A DNA stretch of 64,000 nt from contig BDSI01000033.1 of NCBI GenBank assembly GCA_003117195.1, positions 62,001 through 126,000 of the forward strand. Reading direction: 5' to 3'. Origin of the DNA: Eudorina sp. 2006-703-Eu-15 (lineage: Eukaryota > Chlorophyta > Chlorophyceae > Chlamydomonadales > Volvocaceae). Below the pieces are notes generated by a model that saw only the letters and a program-made list of their open reading frames with translations, did no database searches and was not told where the DNA came from. Of this stretch, positions 10,722 to 21,707 are shown piece after piece. Positions within the stretch are counted from its first letter, which is position 1. Each line of letters starts with the position of its first letter. Both the position numbers and the translations under genes were made by a program.

Positions 10722-13021
10722 TCAGAACCAGAACAGCCACACGCAGAAGCAGATGATCAACGTGATGATGATCTGCAGGGGAACAACACTTGGGCTGGGT
10801 TACTGGAGGCCTCCTCAAGGCGTCGGGCGCAAGCGGAGATCGATGGCAGAGACAGCTAGAGCGGCATGCATGCACGCAGACTGATCTCGAGCACTCTGCA
10901 TTTTGAAATCAGATAGGCTACATGCGGTCCTCTGGACAGGCAGCACCCCGTTCAGCCCTTCGAGCCATCCCAAACTGATTCAGTCCATGCATCCCAAAGC
11001 TGCTTCCCAGAAGGCGTCTTACGACGTTGCTGCAGATGCAACAGGTCACAGATTGGCCAGGCGCCGAACTGTAGCATGGCCTTCACAAAGTAGTGTAGGT
11101 CAGCGCGCCGGAGCTCCACCACCTCGCAAAGCCGCTTTCCCACCCCAACACATCGGATCGCAGACCAGCACTTACCATGCCGCCATACGCGGTGTACATG
11201 TCCACCCGCTGCCGCCGCTCAATCACACGCAGCATGGACTCGCCCAGCCCCACCGAGTTGAGCACGTCCAGGGCCTTCTTTTGGGCGCTCTGCGGGTGCG
11301 AGTGCCATACAAGGGTCAATCAACCGCTGCACGAGTCCGTGCCTAGCCAACCGGGATACGGGGAGTCCTCACGACGTGTCCGTGTCCGGCACCGGCAAGG
11401 AGGACAGGGCAGAACTGACAGTGACAGACCGTCGCGTTCCTAAATCCCCTTGCATCCGCTTGGCGGACGAAGGCGACCTCCAGAAGTGGGCGTGGATGTG
11501 GATGCGGGTGCGGCAGTCCCCAAGTGTAGTACCCGAGGCTGCGGCTGTCACCGATGACCCGCGGGGTCCACTGCAACACGACTCGTTCAGCCATAACTGC
11601 AGCCGGTATTGACGTGATTATTGATGTGATAACGCAATTGTGATTTCCGTCCTCTCCGCGATGCGGGTGCTGAACCTGAATATACCTTTAGCCGCTCCCT
11701 GTTGCCGGCCATGCTGACCAGGATGTTCGACCCTGTATCGAACATCTCCTCCAGAAAGCGTTTGGACCGCTGGACGCTGCCAGCCATCTGAGCCTCCTCG
11801 TCCATCTCCTGCAGATCAGCTAACCCATTGGGATGTCAAGCGCACAACAATGTACCGAACAGTTGTGCGAGCAGCAATGCCATGTCGGGTTGAACACCTG
11901 CCGAACCCTCCATGCCAAGTGATTCGGCGGGGGTGGTGCGGTTTCCTGGAGATCCAGTTCTCCAACGTGACGCCACACTAATCACACCGCTACACGCAAA
12001 ACACTATTCGCATAGTTGTAACACCGCAAATGCCCTTACAGCTGTCGTTGGCGTCCCAAATACCTGCTTGGCTTTCCGCCCCATCTCGCCACGCGCAAGC
12101 AGCTCTTCCCGCTCCCGTTGCTCCGCCACGCGGCGGTTTTCGCGCGATGTGTGGCGATTTAACGCCTGGCGGATGCTGTCCAGCTCTTCCGACACTTGCT
12201 CCACCTTCCTTGGATTGCAGATAGGAAGGCCGACACGTTGCGGGCGAAGATAAGAAGATACAAGGCAAGCACATTCATTCCGCGCCGGACGGCTGGCCGG
12301 GAGATGCTGAAACGTCGAATTGCAAACCCAAACAGCAAAACCAGTAGTCGGCAGTTTTACCACTGTCGCTGTGGGATCCCGTTAGGTGGACACCGCATGT
12401 CCACGAAGCCCCCCAAACCGGAAACCAAACCCACCTTTTCCAGACATCCCGTTTGCTTGAGTTCTCCCGAATCACTTGCATTCGCCAGATGGCATCCATT
12501 TCCCCGCTGATCCGCTGTAGGCAAGAGTGGGGTCGCCCTCAGTAGCAATTGCTTCGCTGCGTCGGAAAACCATACCTACTCTCACAGGCGTCGTGCAATT
12601 CAAGGCAGTATTACCCTGATACAGTAGCTCCTACGTAAGCGTGTTCCCGTGCGATTAAGGTATTGATCGACCCGGTGGGACGGGACACGTCATCCCTTCC
12701 AGCCCTTGCGCACCGCTAGGTCTCCTAGTTTCCCTTTTAAATCTCTAGCCAGACCCGAGGTTGCATCGTTGCCTCCATGGTGCCGACCGGTTGCACCCTG
12801 ACGAAAACAGCGTTGCAGCGGAACACATGGTTGAAAATAATGTGTGATGCAGAGCAGCCATAAAATTTTCAGGTGAGTTAGGATCAACACAGTCCTCGGC
12901 AATTTCTTGGTCAACACACTGAACAGCACCACACCTCCAGTGCCTCCAAGCGCTCAAGTCCTTCACGGAGGAGAAGAATCAGCTTCTTCGCTTGACTATG
13001 TAGTGCAGTTAGGTCTGACAT
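10722..13021 (-). CDS. MEMB: Membrin, Golgi Qb-SNARE (GOSR2/MEMB11 family)
   Basis: Membrin is a tail-anchored Qb-SNARE acting in ER-to-Golgi and intra-Golgi vesicle fusion with syntaxin-5-type, Bet1-type and Sec22-type partners. Seven exons on minus, 13021-12935, 12797-12714, 12514-12435, 12208-12064, 11808-11686, 11289-11176 and 10772-10722, join in consistent phase to 227 residues, close to the 225 or so of plant membrins. Recognisable parts in order: N-terminal helix (AKKLILLLREGLERLEALE), helix with MDAIWRMQVIR and KRDVWKRKVEQV, SNARE region (EEAQMAGSVQRSKRFLEEMF, then SAQKKALDVLNSVGLGESML and RVIERRQRVDMY), and a C-terminal membrane anchor of about 16 residues starting IIITLIICFC and ending WLFWF just before the stop. 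The last exon encodes only this anchor and follows a 403-base intron. The intron 11290-11685 carries a short interspersed element. The start codon is 955 bases from that of UGP3, on the opposite strand. Confidence 0.95.
11520..11585 (+). repeat. Short interspersed element A, copy in a membrin intron
   Basis: It contains ctgtcaccgatgacccgcgg followed by ggtccactgcaac, matching the copy at 55481-55577. It lies in the membrin intron 11290-11685, antisense to that gene. Confidence 0.75.
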
Positions 13022-13976
13022 TTTAATATTGACACTGTAACACTATGGTCGGATGCTTGACAACAGAGAGTTAAATAATTACAGATTTTGTGTAGACAGA
13101 GAGGATCACAGTGATATGGCTTCGGACTTGAGCGAAGGAATTAAAACAGGCGCAAGTCAGTTTGGCTAAGAGAGCTTGAGAATTGTACAACAGTAACATT
13201 CTGCAAAACCGCGTACTCTGCATACGAAAGAACCGTATTGTGCGATTTCGACGTCATTGCTCCTGCGCAGGCCGGGTCTCATTGCCGTTTACGGCAGTCG
13301 AACCATCAGGGCGGGGTGCGCATCTGGCCTGAGCATCTTGACCATTGACCAGCAATAAAGCTGATACCATTGCTGTGTGTTTTCATAAGTTGATCGGATC
13401 ACCTAACATCTCTGCGTTTCGTTGAGCCACAAAGCTACCTCGGTTCCATCGGATTATTGCGCAGTCGCCATCGTGCGCATTTAGGCCGTGCCGAACTTGA
13501 CGATCATTGAACAAGTGATGCCTCCTCGTTTTGCGCGCAGTGAAGGAACCAGCGCTTGCGTCGCAACCGTCATGAAGGCATCCTGCTGCTCGGCCACCGC
13601 GTGCTGTTGCAAGCTGTGTTGTTGCAACACCTGTGCTTGTTAGGCCCTCAATTTTCGTCTCGGGGGCCCACTCACCAGTTGGTTCGCCCCCAGGCCGTCA
13701 GGCCAACCTCCATCGATGCTCTCGTCCTGCCGCGCTATCAACGTGCTGTGCCGCGCCCAACCGTAGCGGCGCGCCGATACGGACTGCTAAGCCAGCGCCT
13801 CGGCACAGCCTGCGTCTCAAAGCCGCGTGCCTGCTAGGTGTCGCCGGCTAGAGCGCAGCCCTACTCGGCATCGCACCGTTCGGGCAGTCCAGGCCAATCT
13901 CCGGGCTGCTCCGACTCGCTCGGGAGGAGAGTGCGCAATCTCAAGGTCGTTTTCGCGCAGTTTGATATAAGCAGAC
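13022..13976. promoter_or_regulatory. Shared upstream region of membrin and UGP3 (head-to-head genes)
   Basis: The 955 bases between the two divergent start codons must hold both 5' UTRs and promoters. The part nearest membrin (about 13000-13250) is clearly more AT-rich than its surroundings. No TATA box, operator or regulatory RNA can be assigned with confidence, and no convincing open frame is present. Confidence 0.4.
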
Positions 13977-16900
13977 ATGGCCTCATTCGGCCCTGGTGGT
14001 TCTCTGTCGGTCATGGCAGCGCCCCAGCGCGCGGCTGCGGTGCCGCTGCCGCAGGCGGCGCCTGCGGCTTGGGGAATGCGTGTGGTCCCCAGACTACCCG
14101 TGCCCCTGGAGTCTCGCGGCGCCGCTCGGCGTGGGGTCATCGCCGCAGCGGCATCATCAGGCCACGTGCCGAACCCGTACCACCAGCCGCGCAAGCTCTC
14201 GCCGGCAGCGCCTAAGCTGTCGTCCGCTGCGGCTAAGGCCGCTCAGACGGCCGCAGTCACTTCGATCCAACAACTGGTTCGACAACACCACAAGGAACAA
14301 CAGCAGCAACAACAGGAGCAACAAGAGCAACAGCAGCAGGAGCAACAGCAGCAGGAGCAACAGCAGCACCGACAACAGGAGCAACAGCAAGAGCATCAAC
14401 AGCATGTCTTCCCCGTGCCCTTCATGGGAGGTACGGTCACGTCGTACGAAGACGAGTACCAGATGCACACGGGCGCGGAGCTTCCCCTGGAGGCGCAGAT
14501 CGATCGCCTGCAGGCCATCTTGGATCGCCTGCGTCCGGCCACGTCGGTTGACGACAAGGTGCGGCAGCCGTACGGTACGGCACCAGGGACGGAGAGGGCG
14601 GCAGCCCGCTTCCTACCCTGAACACCTCGTTATTACCTCGTTACGGGATGCAGGTAGTTCGCAACTTGATCTTCCTCTGACGCGCCATCAGGGCTCGCCT
14701 AGGCACGTAACCTGGCGGGTTAGTGATATCCTGGTAACCCTTGCCACATGAACCATCTGCCCGCACGCTCTGGGATGACGATGGCGCAACTTTTGAAGGG
14801 TTTCCCGTCGGGGACCTGTACCGCCGCAGGTCCGCCTGCTGATGGCGGTCGGCAGTGTGGCGGCCTTCCTCAACAACCCTCGGTGCGTGAAAGGGGGAGA
14901 CTGAGGTCTCTGCGTCTTATCAATGATGGATGGATGGATGAATGGATGGATAAATGTGGATGGTTGCAGCGCCTGAGTGCCTTCCGCGGCCCCGAGTGGC
15001 CACGACGTCCTGGATGCGTCCCGCGGCCCTGACTTCCGTTTGCTGCCCTGCCCGTCCCGCCTTTGCCCCTGCCCCTGCCCTGCCCCGCTCTCAGGAACGT
15101 CGCCGTGTGCGCCGCGATGTACCGCATGGAGCCCTCCCAGCAGCTGCTGCTGCTCAGCCTGCCCGCCATGCTGCAGGAGCACGTGCTGACGGAGCCGCCG
15201 GGAGGTGGGACCAGGATCTGGACCTCCGGGCTGGCGGGTTCTGGAGCTGCCGCCCCAGAAATATCTTCGTGGGGATCGTCTTCTTAGGGATCGGGATGGA
15301 GGGTGACGGGTCGTAGGGGGCACCGCGTCCCGCGTGGTGAGCCCTTGTTGCTGCTTGTGCTGAGGGTTTCGCGTGCCCGTGTGTCGCAGCGTTCTGGCCC
15401 AGCCATCGTGGACCTGGTGCTGCTGTTGGTGCTGGTGCTGCTGCTCACCCTGCCGAGCCCTATGCTGGCCCTTACCTTGGTCCTATGCCCCATTTTGGAC
15501 TTTCCCTGGTCCTACGCCTCATGTCCTTGCCCTGGTCCTATGCCCCAGCCGGCCCTGACCCTGCTCTGTCCGGTGTCTCGTCGGTGCGCCCCTGCAGCCC
15601 CCGCCGGCGGCCCGGAGACTGTGCTGCCCCGCCTGGAGGCCCTGGCCGCCCGGTTGGCCCGTGTCGAGCAGTTCTACGACAGCGTGGGCGGCCTGCTGGG
15701 GTACCAGCTCAAGAGCCTGCAGCTGATCGTGGCGGGGATGCAGGTGAGCGGAGGGGGGAGGGGCGGAAGGAAGGGGGCGGGGCACGTGGCGCAGGCAGGT
15801 GGGTGGGCGGGTGGGTGGTTTAGGCTTCCAGTAGTTGATCAGAACCGTTCAGTTGTTTGGGGATGGGTTGAGGGTTTAGGAAGTTTTTACAGGATTGATG
15901 ATGACGTCGCTACGGGTTGCCGCTGGCGTGAATCGACCGGGCATGTGGTCTGTGTGTCTCGGCCCCCGGCCTCCGCTTCCCCCGCCCTCCTGAGCCCTAA
16001 TGTGACCGATGTGGAAACACCAATCGCTCACACAGGATAAGAGCGCGCGCAGCAAGCAGCAGCAGCAGCAGCCGGCGGAGGAGGAAAAGCGCGGCGACAC
16101 GCCGCCGCAGAGTCGGTCCCCGGCGCCCCAGGTGGCGTTCCACGTGCCGCGCGGCATGGACCTGGCGGGCGAGGAGGGCAGCGAGGTGGGCGTGGTGGCG
16201 GCGGCGCAGGGCCTGGCCTCCTTGCCCTTCATGGCGGAGATCTACCCCGTGGGAGGCGCGGGAGACCGGCTGGGCCTGGTGGACGAGTTGACGGGCGAGA
16301 GCCTGCCGGCGGCGATGCTGCCGTACGCCGGCCGTACCATCATGGAGGTCCTGATCCGCGATCTGCAGGTACGGCAGCGGCGGCGCAGTGCAGCTGCCGG
16401 TGCGGGGGAGGTGGGGTCTGGGGGGGCCGGCAGTGTAGTTGACTGATGGGGGCGTCAGGGCGGGTCTAGGAAGGGCCGGGTCAGGTAGGTAGTGGTGGGC
16501 GCGGGCCGCCAGGACGTACGGCTAAGCGGCCTGCCTGGAAGCTACGCGCGATGGGTTTAGAGCGTGCCGTTGCGGGCCCTGCGTGTGTGTGTTTCGTGCA
16601 TGCATGTATGTGCGTGCTTGCACAGTGCCCGCTCCCGGACATCCATCATATCACACACCGCGGCGCCAGCCAAGCCTTTGGATCCTCTACCCTCCCTGTC
16701 CTCCTCGTCCTCATCCTCAACCTCCGGCTGCTCCCCTCCAACACCCTGTCCTGGCCCCCCTCCCATTATGCCCTGCTTCTTCCCCACCGCCTCCTCACCG
16801 CTTCCCCATCGCGCCCAGGCTCGCGAGTACTTGTACTTCCAGCTGACCGGGCGGCAGGTGACCACCCCTGTCGCCATCATGACCTCGGACGCCAAGGGCA

Positions 16901-19900
16901 ACCACAAGCGGGTGTCGCGCCTGCTGGCGGACCTCAACTGGGCGGGCAGGGGGCAGGACTCGTTCCGCCTCTTCCGCCAGCCGCTGGTGCCGGTGGTGTC
17001 CGTGGAGGACGGCAGGTGGGGGCGTGAGGGCGTGAGGGGGATGATTGAAAAAAGAAATAAAGGGGGAGGGGCCATGAGGACAGAGGCGGGCGCCTTTAGA
17101 GCGGGACTTGCGGGGCTAGCCACGTAGGGGCCGCGGCACATGGGTCCGCCAAAGGGGGCGGTTTGGGGCGGGCGGGCGGGCGGGCGTCGGGGCTGTGCAG
17201 CACAACCTCGATGATCCATAGTGTGTACACACCTTGGCGAAGCTGGGACCGCTCTCGACGGCCAGCGACGAACCAAACCCCGCACCGCAACACCGCGCAC
17301 CTCGGCGAGGCAGCAATAGCCGTCCTCGGTTTGTGGATTGGATGAAGCCGCCAAGCTCATGTCTTGGCAGAATTTTTACACGCCAGATTAGCAGGTATCC
17401 GTGGGCATGTGCCCGGCGGCCTCACCTCGCAGAAAGCGGACCTCCCGTTATATCCGCCCGGTTGGGGTCGCGCAGGTGGCTGCTGAGCCGACCCATGGGT
17501 CCAATGATGAAGCCCGGCGGCCACGGCGCCATTTGGAAGCTCATGTGGGACGAGGGCGTTTTCGAGTGGCTCACCAAGCGCCACGGCCGCCGCGCCGCGC
17601 TGGTACGGCAGATCTCAAACCCGATGGCGGGCACCGACACGACGTTGCTGGCGCTGGCGGGCGCGGGCTTCTCGCGACGCGGCGGCGGCGCCGCCGCGTT
17701 CGGGTTCATGAGCTGCGAGCGGGCGGTGGGCGCCGCCGAGGGCATGAACGTGATGCAGGAGCGGCGACGCTGGGTGCCGGACGACGACGCGGCGGCGGCG
17801 CCCGCCGGCGCCGGCGGGCGCTGGGTGCACGAGTACGGCGTGACGAATGTCGAGTACACGGAGTTCGAGCGGCTGGGTCTGAACGACGAGGCGGTGTCGG
17901 CCAACTCCAAGACGTCCGTCTTCCCGGCGAACACCAACGTGCTGTACGTCGGTCTGTACGGCGCCAAGCGCGTCGTGGCGGAGGTGGGCGGGGGAACGTG
18001 CCTGCGGGGGGTTAGGACGGTGTTGGAAACTAGAGCCGGGGCCCCATGGGGTGTCGGTGTCTCTTGTGGTGGGGCGTTGCGGGATAGGGGTTCGCTGGAG
18101 GAGGAGGAGGAGGAGGAGGAGGAGGTCATGGGTGGCCTGGCCGAGGTCTGCAGAGTGGGGGTTAGCCGCCTGGGTGCGGTCACGGCCATCCCCCATCCGT
18201 CATGACCAGCACGGAGGCGCAACGCGGGAGGCTTCTCTGGATGCACCCCGTTCAACCATGGGGTGGTCTCCCCTCCCCTCCCCTCCCACGATCTGGCCTT
18301 TGCTCTGGCAGCAGCGCAGCTTTATTAAGTCTTGCCAATTTCCCAGCCCCCTCCCCGCTTGGGTGTCCCTGAGCTCCCCGCTCACCTCCGCATCCTCACC
18401 TCCCTCCGCACCTCCCTCCGCACCTCCCTCCTCAACCTCCCTCCTCACCCCCCACCAGGCGGTGGCCAAGGGTGATGGCGAGCAGCTGCTGCCCGGTCTC
18501 ATCTTCAACCTCAACAAGAAGGTGTCGTACACCGACCCGTTGGACGGCAGCACACGGCAGGTGAGGCAGTGTGTGCGGGGGGGGTGTTGATGAAGGGCTT
18601 GGGGGCTCGTCGGTCATCGTTACCTCCGCGGGTTCCCTCCCTGGCTCCCACCTCCCTGGCCCCCTTGCCTGCCTCCCACCTCCCGGGCGGTCCCCCCCCA
18701 CCCGCGCAGGTGACTGCCGGCCGCATGGAGAGCACCATGCAGAACCTGGCGGACTACCTGACCGACCGCTTCGACCGACGGATGGACCCCGCGGAGCTGC
18801 CGGCATCACAGTGAGTAGCAGGGCACCCGGGGCACCCGGGGCGGCTTCGGAGCGTTTTGCGGTGCGTGTGACCGGAGGGGCCCGCTGGACACTGCCCCGT
18901 CCTCCTGTGCAGACCTCCGTCACCGCTCTGCCCCCCCCCCCGTCACCTCGCCCCACCGCCCCCCCCCCCCCAGGCTGTCCACCTTCTTCGTCTCCAACTT
19001 AAGACGCAAGGTCACCTCCTCCGCCAAGAAGCGCCGCGAGCCCGGCTCCTCGCGCATCGCCCAGACCCCCGACGGCTCCTTCTACGACCTGCAGCGCAAC
19101 GCCTGGCAGATCCTGCAGCGCTGCGGCCTGAAGGACGTGCCCGAGCCGGGCAGCACGGAGCAGTACCTGGAGAAGGTGAGGTGATCTGCCGGGCAGGGGT
19201 TGAAGGGACAGCGGCGACCGCGGGATTTCTCCAGGGTTTGTTGGGAGGCACGGGGCACGGACTGCACTGAACCGCACTGAACCGCACTGCGCCACGTCAA
19301 CGCATGGACATGACCCACGTAGCCCCGTGGGGCGCAGCCCTCGACAGCGCCCGCGGGATGTCTGCCTTTGTGGCCTGACGGCCCCTCTGCATTGGCAAGC
19401 TGAGTTACGGCCCCAAGGGAGCGGTACTTGCGAACGGTCGTTCTGCATCAGCGGTACATATACCAGCATGGATGATCGCCAGGCCACCTGCCCACCGGTG
19501 GCTGCTCACCCCAACCCCGGCCGCTGCGCACCCAGCCAGACCCATTAACCAGCCGCTGCTTGTGCGACGTGTTTGTGCCATCACCCCCCTCCCAGGGCCC
19601 CGGCTTCATCTTCCTGTTCCATCCGGCGCTGGGCCCGCTGTGGGACGTCATCAGCCAGAAGATCCTGGGCGGCTCACTGACCCAAGGGTCGGAGCTGGTG
19701 CTGGAGGTGGCGGAGGCCCGCCTGGAGCAGCTGCACCTGGACGGCAGCCTGCAGGTTGGGACGGGGAGGGGAGGAGGGCGGATGGACGGGGACCTTGGAG
19801 GGGCTCGCAGAAGTCCGAGGGGGGGAGGCCCGGGTCTGGCCCGGGGGAAGTCATCAGTTTGCAAACGACACTGCGGGCATATGGAGTACCCTGCGTAGGG

Positions 19901-21636
19901 ACGACGCAGTCGGAAAGCGGGGGCAGCGCCGTTTCGGCGGCGTAGCTGGGGGGATAGATGGGCGTGGCGCCTGGACCGTCAGCCAGGGCCAGGGCCTCTC
20001 GACTGACCGACTGGTGTGGGAGGGTTGGGGACTTACAGCTAGAACCGCGTGTGGTTGAGGCGCTGCCACAGCTGCCACACGGGCCCTGCGGATCGGACAG
20101 GGCGCCGTGACCGGCTGTGTGCCTGCACAGCGCCGCGCTCTTACCGTATACGGTGCCACTGCCAGTACTAGTCATGCCGTGGTCGTGGTCGTATGCACCT
20201 CCCCCCGGTCGGGCTGAGCTTTGACGAATCCTCTTTTCTCAAAAAATTACGCTCAATACAAAACGCGTCGATGTTGGGAATCGGTGGCAGGTCTACGCGG
20301 AGAACGTGATGGGGCACATGGAGAGCGCCGGCCTGCCCGCCGCGGCCGCGGCCATGGAGCACGGCGGCTCCGCCGCGGCAGGCCTGTACGGCACCATCGG
20401 CGCCGCCGCGGCCAACGCGGGCGCGGGCGGCCTGGCGGCCGCGTCGACGCTGTCCATCTCTAGCCTCCACAACGGCACCCTGGAGATGCCGCTGCCGCGG
20501 TCGGTGGCGCACGGCGGGGCGCTGCAGCAGCAGCAGCAGGCGGCCGCGGCGGCGGCGACCGGCGGCGCGGCGGACTCGGGCATGTCCCCGGCGCCGGGCG
20601 GCCCCGGGCTGCTGCGGTACGGCCGCCGCTGCGGGCGTCTGCAGATGACCAACGTGCGCGTCCGCAACGCCGGCATCGACTGGCAGGCCCCGGGCAACGT
20701 CTACTGGAAGCACCAGGTGTGGGCTCGTGTGGTCGTAGGCAGGCAGAGCAGGAGGGGAGTGTGTGACTCGGAAGGGGCACATAGCGGAGAAGCCCGGAGA
20801 GATATCCGTGTGCCACACAACTGCGCCTGCGCCTGCCCATAATATGTACATAACACGGCGCCAGATGTGTTCAACTAGGTGCGGTTCGCCACGCCCATTT
20901 GCGCAACGGGATGGGAACGGCGTGTAGGCGAGCGCGTTGGAGGGCGCGTAGGGGATTGTGTTGGCCCAGCGTCGCTTCAGGTTCGCAGTCCCCTTGGAGC
21001 GGTGTCCGAGTTGCTCGGCGTCGGCGTCGGCGACGCGGCCGTTCTCCGTCAGCCATGGATCAAGGCACGATTACATTCCACGGCCCATCAATCCGATGAA
21101 CATCTGTGCCTCCGGTGTCCGCGTCTGCCTGCCTTCCCCCTCACCCGCTCGTCCGCCATTGCCTCTCCTCTCCTGGAGCCATTGCCTCTCCTCTCCTCTC
21201 CTCTTCGCCGCGCTGTTCCTCATCGTCGTGTGTTCCGACGCCGGTGCCGCTGCTGGCCCCCGTCGCGGTCCTCGTGATGCAGGTGGCTCGTCGGGAGTCG
21301 TGCAAAGTTGTACTGCTGGGCCAGTCCGAGTTCGAGGCACACGACGTGACCATCTCCGGCAGCCAGACATTCGTCGTACCCGACGGCTTCCGCCTCACGG
21401 TCGTACAGGCTGCCGACGGCGTCGGCATTCGCACGCAGCTGACGCCGCTGCGGCCCGCGGCGCCCGTGCCGGGCTTCGAGCCGACTTGGGAGTGGATATA
21501 CGCGATGGACACGTCGGGTGCCGTACGGCTGTCGTACATTGGCGCCGCGCCGCGCGCGCCGGCGACGGGCATGGTGGCGACGGCGATGGCGGCGGCGGAG
21601 CGGCGAGGGGAGTACGTGCTGGACTTCAACATCTAA
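13977..21636 (+). CDS. UGP3: Plastid UDP-glucose pyrophosphorylase UGP3
   Basis: UGP3 makes UDP-glucose from glucose-1-phosphate and UTP in the plastid; in Arabidopsis this supplies SQD1 for sulfoquinovosyl lipid. Thirteen exons join in phase to 1090 residues: 13977-14558, 14830-14882, 15095-15204, 15598-15743, 16036-16368, 16819-17015, 17476-17983, 18459-18560, 18710-18810, 18974-19175, 19596-19754, 20291-20716, 21283-21636. Residues 1-75 look like a transit peptide (Ala/Arg/Ser/Pro, few acidic). A Gln/Glu run covers about 105-143. The family core then follows: EQFYDSVGGLLGYQ, GDRLGLVDELTGESLPAAML, TPVAIMTSDAKGNH, RLFRQPLVPVVSVEDGRW, KPGGHGAIWKL (about 486, nucleotide-binding region), TEFERLGL, FPANTNVLYV, GRMESTMQNLADY, LFHPALGPLWDV, AENVMG, RYGRRCGRLQ, GIDW. 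Compared with the plant enzyme there is an Ala/Gln/Gly-rich insertion of roughly 80 residues in exon 12 and the long N-terminal Gln tract. Confidence 0.95.
14923..14963. repeat. GATG/ATGG tetranucleotide repeat in UGP3 intron 2
   Basis: Imperfect run of ATGG units inside the intron 14883-15094. Confidence 0.8.
18096..18125. repeat. GAG trinucleotide repeat in UGP3 intron 7
   Basis: About ten GAG units within the intron 17984-18458, just after the exon with the catalytic region. Confidence 0.85.
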
Positions 21637-21702
21637 ATCCCGGTCACCGGATTGCGGATTGGTCCGTGGTTGCCGAGTGCTTTTGCACTGCTTGTCAAAG
21701 TC

Positions 21703-21707
21703 TGTAA
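21703..21707 (+). promoter_or_regulatory. Poly(A) signal TGTAA of UGP3
   Basis: TGTAA lies 67 bases after the UGP3 stop codon, a plausible distance for a volvocine 3' UTR. Confidence 0.6.

Noticed and set aside
10952..11143. Minus frame ending LWDAWTESVWDGSKG as the membrin C-terminal exon
   Set aside because: It lacks a membrane anchor; the exon at 10722-10772 encodes the hydrophobic tail in the right phase.
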